Shown here: piece after piece, positions 35,974 to 44,997 of the stretch
Layout: each line of letters starts with the position of its first letter
Position numbering within the stretch: the stretch's first letter is position 1
Origin: Oceanobacillus sp. Castelsardo
Lineage (GTDB): Bacteria; Bacillota; Bacilli; Bacillales; Amphibacillaceae
DNA: 64,000 nucleotides
Direction: 5' to 3'
NCBI RefSeq assembly: GCF_001659985.1
Contig: NZ_LYCS01000001.1
Location: forward strand, 310,001-374,000
Position numbers and translations under genes: made by a program
Notes under the pieces: generated by a model
Database searches by the model: none
What the model was told of the DNA's origin: nothing
What the model saw: the letters and a program-made list of their open reading frames with translations, nothing else

Positions 35974-38070
35974 TTAACTAATCCTATTCATTAACTCATA
36001 TTGACGAAGTTTTAACTCGAACAAGGTGAGCGGATCTCGATAGATTTCAGGTTTTTCGCGCAATCTATTTAATGAATCGTTATGTTTTTCAATATCCACC
36101 TGCACTTCCTCTATTAAACTGTGAAGCTCTGTTTGTGGATTGGAGATAAATCTGTTAACATCCCACTTTATCGATTCCTCAAACAATTCTAATTGCTGTA
36201 TAAATGAATGGATTATTTCCCCTGCTATTTCACTATAATCGGCATTTTCAATATAGTTTTTATATCTGCTATGGAGCATATCCTTATTTTTTGAAATGGA
36301 GCCTAACACTTTTCCTACACCTTTTAATAACAGTTGAGAAGGATTATTTCGTAACAATATATTCACCTTGTCAAAACGTAGCGCTCCTCTTGATATCCGT
36401 TCGATATCTCGTTTCCAGTCATCCAATACTTTAAAGTCACCCGACAATACCATTTTCTCTTCATGAAATTGTTGGTTCATACTTTTGGCTAATTCAGTAC
36501 ATCTATTTTGGCTGTCTTGGAACTCTCTTTCGCAATCCTCTATCCATTCCTCAAAGTTTTGTTTAAACTTGATTAGAACATCATTCTCCATGTAGTCCGC
36601 AATCCGCTTATTCATTTCTTCATTTAAGACAATATGGAGTTTGGAAAAATCACTGTCCTCCTTCACTAATTCAGAACAATTTCGAAGGATTTTAGGCAAT
36701 TCCTTCTTAACATTATTGCTTACACTATTTTTTAATTTACGGAACGAATCTGCCATAATAGTGGCTTTTTCTTTTTCCATCTTACCTAACAGACTTTGAA
36801 TATCATGCAGTTCTGTTAGGACTTCCTCGTTCCAATTAATTTCTTCTAAAATAACATTTTCCAATTCTACCTTTTGTTCCAACATAAATTCGATTGCAGC
36901 TTTAATCAAATTCCGTATTCTGGATGGACTTGCCACATCCATATTGAATTCATCTAGCATAGGCTTTATATATTCAGATAAATCTTCTAACAAACCTTCT
37001 TTCTCCGCCCATGATTTAATCGAATCGAAAAATTTCATTCCTTCTCGTCTGCCATTATGGTTAGGTGTTGAATTCTCAAAATGGTGTTCGGCCTCATGAA
37101 TCAAAGTGGCAGCAAGCTCAGTTGGAAAAATCTCTTCCCAGGCAAGTATTGCGGTTGACGAAGCTAAAGTATCTGAAACAGAAGACAACTCAATCCAATT
37201 CGTTAAATGATTCTTTACTAAATTCGAAATATCCTCTATTAAAAGTCCTCCGCTAATTAAATAGAAATACGATTCTTCAAATAAGTTCGGAAGCTTCTTG
37301 CAAATATAAGAGGCTTCCATGCGATGATTCAATAGAAGTTGGTTAATCGCTTCTAGCCATGGAACATAAACGTCACTTTGCTTATAACTGTTCCACAATC
37401 CTTCCGTCAGACTTTCAAAACGGTATGGATCGATGTGTAATAATGTTACTAACACTTCATTAAAATAGTTTGGTTCAAAGTTAGATGTGAAACCTTGTCT
37501 AGCATATCCTTCTAAAATCTCAAACCATGAAAGAGATTCCGTTCGTATCGCCTCATTAACTGCAAGCTCTACCGCGTTATCCCAATCTTTGATATCCTCA
37601 AAATAAGTCTGAGCTATTTCTGTCACATTGGTATAATCTGGATTTAACTTAACAGCTTTTTTAAGGCTATTAACAGACTTTTCGTGTTGACCTTGTTGTA
37701 TGTACAGTGAAAATAACTGTAGCAATACTTCCGACTTCAACTTAACGGATTCCGTTTGAACTTCCATATAAAATTTTTCTGCATGTTCCAATAATCCCAT
37801 TTCCATATGGGTATCTGCTATATTTTTCTGAGCCCATGAAATGAATTGTTCGTCTAAAGGATATTGCCACTTATAAATCGCCGCTTCATAATCATGATTC
37901 AAGAAGTAAACTTCCCCTTGAGCAAAACGAATAGCGGATAGTTCTGGCCGTTCCTTTTGCATTTCCTCCTTGTACATCTCACCCAAAATCTTGATTGGGT
38001 GTTCTTCTTTGTTTGTATCTATAATCGTTTGATAATAGGATTTATTAATTAGTTCGTTCTCGGTTGACAC
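35974..38070 (-). CDS. TPR-containing protein with long helical (dynamin-stalk-like) C-terminus
   Basis: 698 aa if the GTG at 38070 is used (GGGGGA seven bases upstream); an ATG six codons earlier has no site. Residues about 40-180 hold three or four TPR-like helix pairs (FAQGEVYFLNHDYEAAIYKW, QKNIADTHMEMGLLEHAEKF, FSLYIQQGQHEKSVNSLKKA). From about 390 onward it is almost all amphipathic helix, ending PEIYRDPLTLFELKLRQYELM. This tail resembles the stalk of bacterial dynamin-like GTPases, but no P-loop is present. Cytoplasmic. Role unknown; the dynamin link is a weak inference. Confidence 0.72.
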   Translation of the reverse strand: MSTENELINKSYYQTIIDTNKEEHPIKILGEMYKEEMQKERPELSAIRFAQGEVYFLNHDYEAAIYKWQYPLDEQFISWAQKNIADTHMEMGLLEHAEKFYMEVQTESVKLKSEVLLQLFSLYIQQGQHEKSVNSLKKAVKLNPDYTNVTEIAQTYFEDIKDWDNAVELAVNEAIRTESLSWFEILEGYARQGFTSNFEPNYFNEVLVTLLHIDPYRFESLTEGLWNSYKQSDVYVPWLEAINQLLLNHRMEASYICKKLPNLFEESYFYLISGGLLIEDISNLVKNHLTNWIELSSVSDTLASSTAILAWEEIFPTELAATLIHEAEHHFENSTPNHNGRREGMKFFDSIKSWAEKEGLLEDLSEYIKPMLDEFNMDVASPSRIRNLIKAAIEFMLEQKVELENVILEEINWNEEVLTELHDIQSLLGKMEKEKATIMADSFRKLKNSVSNNVKKELPKILRNCSELVKEDSDFSKLHIVLNEEMNKRIADYMENDVLIKFKQNFEEWIEDCEREFQDSQNRCTELAKSMNQQFHEEKMVLSGDFKVLDDWKRDIERISRGALRFDKVNILLRNNPSQLLLKGVGKVLGSISKNKDMLHSRYKNYIENADYSEIAGEIIHSFIQQLELFEESIKWDVNRFISNPQTELHSLIEEVQVDIEKHNDSLNRLREKPEIYRDPLTLFELKLRQYELMNRIS

Positions 38071-38339
38071 GATAATCCCCCACATCATTTTTATTTTTTA
38101 TGTGATTACAATTTTCTAGGATACATAATTAAAATGAATCTATCATTCTCGTACCAATCACCATTTTAACAGTAATATCACTTTTTACAATTTACTTCTC
38201 CTTGTTTTTCTATCATAAGGAATACAAATTGAGGATGGAATAGTTACTATTATTCATATTATGTATGGAGGAAAGGACATCGAGCCAGAGCTGAAAAAGA
38301 TTAAGTGAATGATTAAGTGGAATCTATTAAGCATAATTT

Positions 38340-38391
38340 AGGGTCAGTCCCCTACTACGTTAAAACTCTAACGCAGTTGGAAACTAACCCT
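38340..38391. repeat. GTCAGTCC-type hairpin repeat
   Basis: AGGGTCAGTCCCC and GGAAACTAACCCT arms with ACGTTAAAACTCTAACGC in the centre; this copy is more diverged on its 3' arm. It lies at the end of the lipoprotein gene. Confidence 0.7.
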
Positions 38392-38422
38392 ATCATGCTT
38401 TAATGTATAAAATTCCTTCCCA

Positions 38423-39643
38423 TTACCAATTACCAAAATCCTCCGAAACCCGTGTAACCATCGAGTTATAATCATCCTTTTTGCTAACAGGGTACGTAAT
38501 ACGTAGATGATAAATAACATCATCTCTCAGCACACCTTTAACATATAGGATTTGATCCCCTTTCGTATAGGATAGAACATACCAATTATCACCAAGTCTC
38601 TCATACGCAATAGAACTGGATATATCTTGAAGTGTCCGATTGTAATAAGTTTCGATTGTTTCATTTTCTTCAAGGATATTGGCATGACCTCCATAAACTA
38701 CAATCGTTGCTTCTCCATTGGAAAATTCTCTACCGTCATCATTGGTAGGCGGCTCTCCTTCTATAAAAGAAGTAGGATGTTCCACTGTAAATCCAAACCT
38801 TCCATTGATATATGTCTCATACGTAAAAGATTCTCCTTGTTCCGAATCCGGTTCCTCTTGTTCATAATCATAAACGATGCTCGTATCTTTTGAGCTAATG
38901 GCCATATAATAATTATCCATTTTAAATACATATGCTTTACCTGACGCTTCTTCAGAATGATACTCTTTTACAAATTCAGGTGATTCGTAAAAGGATTCCA
39001 GTAATTTTGCAGCTTCTTCTTTTGTAAGCTTAATATCCTTGCCATACAGTGACTCTGATTCCCAATGATTGATTTTCCAACCATTCTCTTCTTTAAGTAA
39101 ACGAATTTTCCACAATATACCCATATTATCTATTTCTGTCGCTGGAGCTACCGCTGAAACAGATAGTTCATCTTCTTTTTTCTGTTCAATTGTAAACTGC
39201 GCATCATAGTTAATAAACGACGGTAGAAAAATTTGATCACATTCACAATAAAACTCTGTCGACACTTCTTTCAGCGTGGAATTTATAAAATCCTTTGTTG
39301 CGTAATTTGTAAAATCGAGTTTCATTTTTTCAAATTCAGCTGGATTCTCGAAACTCCAATGATGATCTTCTCCCGATTTGATAAACACATTCGTTATTTC
39401 ATCAATATTTTCCTTTAAAATATCTCGGACTTCACTTTTATTTAATTTTACAACTTCTTCTTTTTTTATCCCTGAATTTGACTCTTTTTCAACCTCATTT
39501 GATGAATTTGTTTCTTCTGAAATCTCATCTTTTTCTGTCGAATCCGATTCTTCTTGAATTCCGTTGCTTGTTTGTTCTTGATTGGAACAAGCTGTAAACA
39601 ACAAAAGTAAAAGTAATAAAAGAACCCCCAACGTACGCTTCAT
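38423..39643 (-). CDS. Lipoprotein of unknown function
   Basis: 406 aa. Signal peptide MKRTLGVLLLLLLLLFTACS with lipobox FTAC, then a 45-residue Ser/Glu/Asn-rich linker, so it is anchored on the outer face of the membrane. Two globular parts follow: about 70-230 (SEVRDILKENIDEITNVFIK ... LLKEENGWKINHWE, an NTF2-like look) and about 260-406 (YETYINGRFGFTVEHPTSFI, LYVKGVLRDDVIYHLRITYP, a PsbP-like look). AAGGGGGAA precedes the ATG. Function not recognised. Confidence 0.85.
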   Translation of the reverse strand: MKRTLGVLLLLLLLLFTACSNQEQTSNGIQEESDSTEKDEISEETNSSNEVEKESNSGIKKEEVVKLNKSEVRDILKENIDEITNVFIKSGEDHHWSFENPAEFEKMKLDFTNYATKDFINSTLKEVSTEFYCECDQIFLPSFINYDAQFTIEQKKEDELSVSAVAPATEIDNMGILWKIRLLKEENGWKINHWESESLYGKDIKLTKEEAAKLLESFYESPEFVKEYHSEEASGKAYVFKMDNYYMAISSKDTSIVYDYEQEEPDSEQGESFTYETYINGRFGFTVEHPTSFIEGEPPTNDDGREFSNGEATIVVYGGHANILEENETIETYYNRTLQDISSSIAYERLGDNWYVLSYTKGDQILYVKGVLRDDVIYHLRITYPVSKKDDYNSMVTRVSEDFGNW

Positions 39644-39850
39644 TTTCTTCCCCCTTAATATTAAAAAAGCATTTCGTAAATACAGGAAAATAATACCACT
39701 AAATTATACCAATTTTCTTATCTAGGTCATAGTACTTTAGGACATAACTCCTCGTACCATCGAGCTACATCAAGATACAATACATAACGATTTTGTTGAT
39801 AAACAACTAAAAATCATGTACTCTTTATTAATGCAATAAAAAATAAGACC

Positions 39851-39961
39851 TTTTCTTCTTTTCAAGAAAGAGATACTGGTCCGATGAATCATTGGCGGTT
39901 GAACTTCTTGATTAAGTTTCTTTGTGAAATCCAGCAAGCTAGGCTGAGAGATAAGAGGAAT
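39851..39961 (+). ncRNA. SAM-I (S-box) riboswitch of the NhaC-family transporter
   Basis: P1 arms TTCTTCTTTTC and GAGATAAGAGGAA enclose TTTCAAGAAAGAGATACTGG, TCCGATGAATCATTGGC and GTGAAATCCAGCAAGCTAGG CTGAGAG, the usual order of S-box elements (kink-turn side, P2, P3, P4). A terminator hairpin follows at 39975. In Gram-positives S-boxes repress methionine genes when SAM is plentiful. Confidence 0.85.
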
Positions 39962-39974
39962 TTTGTATAGATAT

Positions 39975-40008
39975 GAGGCCTTATTGTTTTAAAATGAGGT
40001 CTTTTTTT
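39975..40008 (+). terminator. Riboswitch terminator
   Basis: GGCCTTATT pairs with AATGAGGTC (with GU pairs), followed by seven T. It stands 55 bp before the transporter start. Confidence 0.75.
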
Positions 40009-40062
40009 CGGGTCATAGAATTAGACAAAGACGTATCCCGTTTTACTTTTTGGAGGTAGACA

Positions 40063-41340
40063 ATGAAGAAAGGAAATCCATGGGCGCTGATCCCATTTGT
40101 TGTTTTTTTAATTTTATTTATCGGTTCAGGGATTATCGCAGGTGATTTTTATGCCTTTCCTGTTATTGTAGCCATTGCCATTTCAGGTGCTGTGGCTCTG
40201 GCAATGAACCAGAAAGAACCGTTCGCGAAAAAAGTTGATATTTTTTGCCAAGGCGCCGGAAACGTAAATGTCATGCTAATGGTCGTTATTTTCCTCTTGG
40301 CTGGGGCCTTTTCTGAGGCTGCAAAAGGCATGGGCTCGGTGGACTCCACGGTTAATTTTGCTTTATCGATCATTCCACAAAACCTGCTTGTCGTAGGCTT
40401 ATTCATTATCGCCGGCTTTATCTCCCTATCCATGGGTACATCGGTTGGAACAATTGTTGCACTGGCACCAGTTGGAATAGGGATAAGTGAGCAAACCAAT
40501 CTTTCCATGGCTTTAGTAATGGCAGCAATTATTGGCGGTTCGATGTTTGGCGATAATTTATCCTTTATTTCCGATACAACAATCACTGCGGTTCGTTCAC
40601 AGGGCGCTCAAATGAAGGATAAATTTAAGGTGAATTTTTGGATTGTATTGCCCGCAGCTATTGTAACGTGCATTATTTTAGGGGCAATTACAATGGGTGA
40701 AACGGCACAAGTAGAGCATCTAAGCTATAATTGGGTAAAAATTCTTCCCTATGTTTTAGTTATTATTTTTGCGTTAGCTGGTATGAATGTTTTCCTTGTT
40801 CTGGCATCAGGGATTGTGCTCGCCGGGGCTGTTGGCTTAGCGGATGGCAGCTATAGTATTATGAGTTTTTTGCAAAAGATTGGTGAAGGAATGGTAGGCA
40901 TGTATGAAATGGCCTTTCTTGCCATATTAATAGCTGGAATGGTAGAAGTTATTAAATTTAACGGTGGAATCGACTACCTGCTTCACCTTGTGACACGAAG
41001 AATTAAATCGAAAAAGGGTGCTGAATTTAGTATTGCCGGTCTTGTTGGCCTAACGGATTTATCAACTGCTAATAATACGATTGCTATTTTAATTGCCGGC
41101 CCACTTGCAAAAAACATTGCTGATCAGTATGAAATTGAGCCGCGGAAATCTGCAAGTCTATTAGATATTTTCTCCTGTGCGATCCAGGGCCTTCTACCAT
41201 ATGGGGCCCAGTTCCTGGCAGCTGCAAGCGTAGCCGGAATATCGCCAGTCAACATTTTGCAATACTCTTTCTATCCAATCCTCATAGGAATCTGCGGAAT
41301 CATCGCAATCCTCATTGGATACCCAACAAAAGAGACATAG
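40063..41340 (+). CDS. NhaC-family transporter, probable methionine transporter MetT
   Basis: 425 aa, about 11 membrane helices, no signal peptide. Family landmarks are FISLSMGTSVGTIVALAPVG then GGSMFGDNLSFISDTTI (substrate/ion site) and GLTDLSTANNTIAILIAGP. NhaC-superfamily proteins under S-box control have been proposed as methionine uptake systems (MetT); the riboswitch just upstream is the reason to prefer this over sodium/proton exchange. TTTGGAGG lies before the ATG. The stop codon lies inside a small dispersed repeat (41336-41357). Confidence 0.82.
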   Translation: MKKGNPWALIPFVVFLILFIGSGIIAGDFYAFPVIVAIAISGAVALAMNQKEPFAKKVDIFCQGAGNVNVMLMVVIFLLAGAFSEAAKGMGSVDSTVNFALSIIPQNLLVVGLFIIAGFISLSMGTSVGTIVALAPVGIGISEQTNLSMALVMAAIIGGSMFGDNLSFISDTTITAVRSQGAQMKDKFKVNFWIVLPAAIVTCIILGAITMGETAQVEHLSYNWVKILPYVLVIIFALAGMNVFLVLASGIVLAGAVGLADGSYSIMSFLQKIGEGMVGMYEMAFLAILIAGMVEVIKFNGGIDYLLHLVTRRIKSKKGAEFSIAGLVGLTDLSTANNTIAILIAGPLAKNIADQYEIEPRKSASLLDIFSCAIQGLLPYGAQFLAAASVAGISPVNILQYSFYPILIGICGIIAILIGYPTKET

Positions 41341-41357
41341 GGACAGTTCCTCGTCCC
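41336..41357. repeat. Short dispersed hairpin GGGACAGTTCCTCGTCCC
   Basis: It overlaps the transporter's stop codon and directly abuts the degenerate S-box. A copy with one extra G lies at 44201-44223, also upstream of an S-box. Confidence 0.65.
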
Positions 41358-41445
41358 GGTTATCAAGACTGAACAAGAACAACTGCAGCAAACTATCCAC
41401 TCGGGTAAGGTGCTCCTACCTGAAAACCTGCTTTAAATGATAACG
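41358..41445 (+). ncRNA. Degenerate, orphan S-box-like element
   Basis: P1 GGTTATC/GATAAC, the segment GGGTAAGGTGCTCCTACC and the following GCTTTAAATGATAACGAAC match the S-box at 44312 closely, but the SAM-binding region (GAACAAGAACAACTGCAGCA) has lost the conserved core. No plus-strand gene follows before the converging aspartase gene. Confidence 0.65.
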
Positions 41446-41457
41446 AACATTACTTTA

Positions 41458-41496
41458 GTCCTTTGTCAGCATTCATTTGCGACAAAGGGCCTTTTT
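41458..41496 (+). terminator. Terminator after the orphan S-box
   Basis: GTCCTTTGTC and GACAAAGGGC with five T. It may now serve as the terminator of the transporter gene. Confidence 0.75.
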
Positions 41497-41528
41497 ATTG
41501 GTCTTGAAATAATATTTAAGCATTGCTT

Positions 41529-41573
41529 GAAAACTTGACATTCGTAAACGTTACAGCGAATGCCAAGTTTTCT
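41529..41573. repeat. Inverted piece of repeat family C, terminator-like
   Basis: GAAAACTTGACATTCG and CGAATGCCAAGTTTTC form a long stem between converging genes. One arm resembles the start of family C. Confidence 0.65.
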
Positions 41574-41621
41574 AAAGTAAGTCCTATTATGATTTTACAA
41601 ATTGTTATCTACCTAAACTTT

Positions 41622-43052
41622 TCATTTTCCCAGCAATTCAGCCCCAGCTATTCCGGGATGCGTCATTTCATCTGGATTTAATATCAAATTTAACTCTTCT
41701 TCTGTTAATACACCAGACTTTAAACATAGTTCCCGGATTGGAGTCCCGCTTTGTATTGCCTCGTGTGCAATTCTGGATGCTTGCTCATATCCAATATGGG
41801 GGTTAACTGCAGTAATAAGTCCGGCACTCTTTTCAACGTACGCTTGCAATCTCTCTTCATTGGCCTCGATTCCTTTTAAGCAATTGTCTGTAAACGTATC
41901 GAAAGCATTATTCATCATCGTGATAGATTGTAGCAAATTAAAGACGAGTACAGGACCCATGACATTCAATTCTAGCTGTCCTGCTTCGGATGCAAGTGAG
42001 ATGGTATGGTCGTTACCTATCACTTGGAATGCCACTTGATTAATCACTTCCGGTATCACTGGATTTACTTTTCCGGGCATGATGGAAGAACCAGGTTGCC
42101 TTGCAGGTAAACGGATTTCACCTAAACCAGCTCTTGGACCTGAAGCCATTAAACGTAAGTCATTCGCAATTTTTGACATATTAGTCATACAAACCTTCAA
42201 TGCGGATGAGACTTCTGTATAAGAATCTGTGTTTTGCGTGGCATCGACAAGATGTTCCGCGCCAACTACCGGAAGACCGCTAATATCAGCAATGTAAGAC
42301 ACAACTAATTTGATATAACGGGGGTCCGCATTTAAACCGGTGCCGACAGCGGTTGCTCCCATATTTAATTCATATAAATGTTGGCGCGATTGTTTAATCC
42401 GTTTGATATCGCGTTCCACTACACGGCTATAGGCTGCAAACTCCTGACCAAGTCGAATTGGCACGGCATCTTGAAGATGGGTGCGTCCCATTTTAATGAT
42501 AGGATCAAATTCTTTTGCTTTCAGCTGAAAAACAGAATGCATATGCTCCATCGTTGCTAATAACTTTTCCAATAGTTGGAGCACCGCAAGATGAATCGCC
42601 GATGGAACGGCATCATTCGTCGATTGTGACATATTGACATGAGTATTCGGGCTGCAATAGGAATAGTCCCCTTTTTCCTTTCCCATTAATTCAAGTGCGC
42701 GATTAGCAAGAACCTCATTTATATTCATATTGATGGAAGTTCCCGCCCCACCTTGAATAGGATCAACTATGATTTGATCATGCCACTTACCCTTCATCAT
42801 TTCATCCGCAGCCTTGGCGATTGCTTTACCAACAGCCGAATCGAGCCGCTTCACGTCCATATTCGCAAGCGCGGCTGCTTTTTTTACAATAGCCATTGCC
42901 GTAATCAAATTTTCATGGATACGGTACCCTGTGATAGGGAAATTTTCAACCGCACGAATGGTTTGAACTCCATAGTAAACTTCAGTCGGAACTTCCTTTG
43001 TCCCTAGGAAGTCTTTTTCCATTCTCGTATGACTCATTGTGATTGACAACAT
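41622..43052 (-). CDS. aspA: Aspartate ammonia-lyase
   Basis: 476 aa, the standard length. Converts L-aspartate to fumarate and ammonia. Fumarase/aspartase motifs are intact: MEKDFLGTKEVPTEVYYGVQT, GGAGTSINMNINEVLANRA, KMGRTHLQDAVP, and the mobile active-site loop GSSIMPGKVNPVIPE with the catalytic serine. The ATG at 43052 has AGGAG seven bases upstream. It lies 54 bp after the asparaginase gene on the same strand, so asparagine is taken to aspartate and then fumarate by one operon, as in B. subtilis ansAB (where aspartase is named ansB). Confidence 0.95.
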   Translation of the reverse strand: MLSITMSHTRMEKDFLGTKEVPTEVYYGVQTIRAVENFPITGYRIHENLITAMAIVKKAAALANMDVKRLDSAVGKAIAKAADEMMKGKWHDQIIVDPIQGGAGTSINMNINEVLANRALELMGKEKGDYSYCSPNTHVNMSQSTNDAVPSAIHLAVLQLLEKLLATMEHMHSVFQLKAKEFDPIIKMGRTHLQDAVPIRLGQEFAAYSRVVERDIKRIKQSRQHLYELNMGATAVGTGLNADPRYIKLVVSYIADISGLPVVGAEHLVDATQNTDSYTEVSSALKVCMTNMSKIANDLRLMASGPRAGLGEIRLPARQPGSSIMPGKVNPVIPEVINQVAFQVIGNDHTISLASEAGQLELNVMGPVLVFNLLQSITMMNNAFDTFTDNCLKGIEANEERLQAYVEKSAGLITAVNPHIGYEQASRIAHEAIQSGTPIRELCLKSGVLTEEELNLILNPDEMTHPGIAGAELLGK

Positions 43053-43105
43053 TCTCACTCTCCTACATATATAAAAACCGTTCCTATTTTTTTAAAAAAC
43101 AGGAG

Positions 43106-44110
43106 CTATTCGTTTTTTCCCAATTTAATAGTTAAATCCCCTGCCATTGATGTTTCCATAATCTCTTTGACTTTAGCTAAAGAATCCGTTTGTCCAAGCG
43201 CCCACATTAATTTGGCAACGATGGCTTCTGTGTTCATATCTCCGGCTAAGATAACTGGATGCTTGGAAGCCTTGCGTCCCACTTCATACAGCAGCAAATC
43301 CGCTCCTTCTTCTAGGCATTGAGTCGTAATGACAATAGCAATACCTTTTTCTGTCAGTTCCTTAACTTTTGCAAGCAGATCTCTTCCTAAAAAAGGCAAC
43401 CCACCACTTCCAAAACTTTCAATAATAATGCCTTTATAGGACTTACTCAAGTAATCGAAAATCTCAGGTTTCACTCCAGGATACAATTTCATAACAAATA
43501 CATCTGGGCATAAATCCGTATTATATACAAGCTTTTGTAGAGAGGGCTCTAATTTTTGGTGATAAGTCACTTCCCCTTCCTTGACATACGCAACATACGG
43601 AGAATTAATGCTCTCAAACGCATCGTAGCTTTTTGTCCGCATTTTAATCGCCCTCGTTCCTTGTATAACACGTCCATCAAAAACGACAAACACACCGCCA
43701 ATATCCTCGCAGGCGAATCTTAGTGCATCTGCAATATTTTTCTCAGCATCGTTTTCCTTAAAACTGATTGGAACTTGTGAACCGGTCAAAACAACTGGTT
43801 TATCCAATCCCTGAAGCATGTAAGACAGTGCTGCCGACGTATACCCTAACGTATCCGTTCCGTGCGTAATCACAAACCCGTCATAATGTTCATAATTATT
43901 AAAAACGGACTCAGCAATTTTTACCCAATGCTCTGGCTGCATATTGGTACTATCTATACTCATTACTATTTTACTATCGATATTCATCTGGTCATGTATT
44001 TCTGGAAGGAAATACAGTAATTCCTTTGCAGTTAATTCCGGAGCAAGTCCCTCATCTCCGACCACAGAAGCAATTGTTCCACCAGTAGCTAACATTAATA
44101 TTTTCTTCAT
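43106..44110 (-). CDS. ansA: Type I L-asparaginase
   Basis: 334 aa, cytoplasmic (no signal peptide). Hydrolyses asparagine to aspartate and ammonia. First catalytic Thr in [13 protein letters not shown] and second in [16 protein letters not shown], both canonical. The ATG at 44110 is chosen for GGAGAG upstream. First gene of an asparaginase-aspartase operon. No ansR-type repressor is encoded nearby, which differs from B. subtilis. Confidence 0.94.
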   Translation of the reverse strand: MKKILMLATGGTIASVVGDEGLAPELTAKELLYFLPEIHDQMNIDSKIVMSIDSTNMQPEHWVKIAESVFNNYEHYDGFVITHGTDTLGYTSAALSYMLQGLDKPVVLTGSQVPISFKENDAEKNIADALRFACEDIGGVFVVFDGRVIQGTRAIKMRTKSYDAFESINSPYVAYVKEGEVTYHQKLEPSLQKLVYNTDLCPDVFVMKLYPGVKPEIFDYLSKSYKGIIIESFGSGGLPFLGRDLLAKVKELTEKGIAIVITTQCLEEGADLLLYEVGRKASKHPVILAGDMNTEAIVAKLMWALGQTDSLAKVKEIMETSMAGDLTIKLGKNE

Positions 44111-44200
44111 ATGCAATCTCTCCATAGTCATTCGCCAGAAATGCGTAATTATAATTTTTATAAATGTATTACTCTAAAATAATATAACATACTAGCGGGA

Positions 44201-44223
44201 CATAGGGACAGGTTCCTCGTCCC
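44201..44223. repeat. Short dispersed hairpin, second copy
   Basis: CATAGGGACAGGTTCCTCGT then CCC, matching 41336-41357 apart from one G. Shared arms GGGAC/GTCCC. Confidence 0.65.
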
Positions 44224-44311
44224 AAAATGTTTCTTCAAGATCTGCTACCTTGCTCATTATATTTTCGTATGCATTTTTCCTCGATCTATGGTAAAATACA
44301 ACTAAATCAAT

Positions 44312-44415
44312 AAGGTTATCAAGAGTGAACGAGAGTCCTGGCTCAACGACTTCACAGCAACCTACCCCAAGGGTAAGGTGCTCCTACCAGCAAAGCTTGC
44401 TTTGAATGATAACGA
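44312..44415 (+). ncRNA. SAM-I (S-box) riboswitch of an unknown gene
   Basis: P1 GGTTATC/GATAACG, then AAGAGTGAACGAGAGTCCTG, GCTCAACGACTTCACAGCAACC, GGGTAAGGTGCTCCTACCAG and GCAAAGCTTGCTTTGAATG. Order and signature pieces (ATCAAGAG, GCAACC, AAGGTGCTCC, GAATGATAAC) fit the S-box family. A terminator and an open frame follow. Confidence 0.82.
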
Positions 44416-44425
44416 ACGGTGCTTT

Positions 44426-44465
44426 AGCCCTTTGTATGCATTCATATGCTGCAAAGGGCTTTTTC
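44426..44465 (+). terminator. Terminator of the second S-box
   Basis: AGCCCTTTG and CAAAGGGCT form the stem, with five T; loop GCATTCATATGC can extend it. Confidence 0.82.
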
Positions 44466-44508
44466 ATTGGTCTTGATACCTATTGATAAACAATAGGAGG
44501 TTATACAG

Positions 44509-44835
44509 ATGAATACAACAGGATTTATTCGTGGTTATATGGCCAAAAATCTGGAAGGAGAAAAATTTTTAAATCATGTAATCGAGGTCATTGAAAAACA
44601 ACTTCAAGAGTGGAATGAAAACTATAAAATCGAGGTAACTAAAACGGAAGGCTACAGCCTATCTGTCCAAGATAGTACGCAAACTGCAAAAATATCCATT
44701 TCCAATTCTTTGTTAGAATCGCTTCAGCTTCAATCGCCTTACTCCTTGGACCGATATATTTGGATTGAACTAAAGGAAAACGGAGTGGAAATTGGAGATG
44801 CGAATGATAATTACTTAGATTATGTATTTAGGTAA
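44509..44835 (+). CDS. Unknown 108-aa protein under S-box control
   Basis: Soluble, acidic, no membrane helix or Cys cluster: MNTTGFIRGYMAKNLEGEKF, then NHVIEVIEKQLQEWNENYKI, SLSVQDSTQTAKISISNSLL and SLDRYIWIELKENGVEIGD. It looks like one alpha/beta domain. AGGAGG lies eight bases before the ATG and is partly caught in a hairpin CCTATTG/CAATAGG (44479-44497). The SAM riboswitch and terminator just upstream mean expression should rise when SAM or methionine is low. I know of no S-box gene of this kind and propose no activity. Confidence 0.78.
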   Translation: MNTTGFIRGYMAKNLEGEKFLNHVIEVIEKQLQEWNENYKIEVTKTEGYSLSVQDSTQTAKISISNSLLESLQLQSPYSLDRYIWIELKENGVEIGDANDNYLDYVFR

Positions 44836-44997
44836 GTAGCGGGATTTTCCCGCTACTAATAAACGCCCTTAGTAACAAACATTCAACCTTTAAGTCATTG
44901 CCGTTAAATAAGGTGTGTAAAAAACCACTTACTAATTTGCAAGTGGGTTAATCCATGTGTTATTTTGAACGGGTGTCTAAAAACATTATCAATCTAT

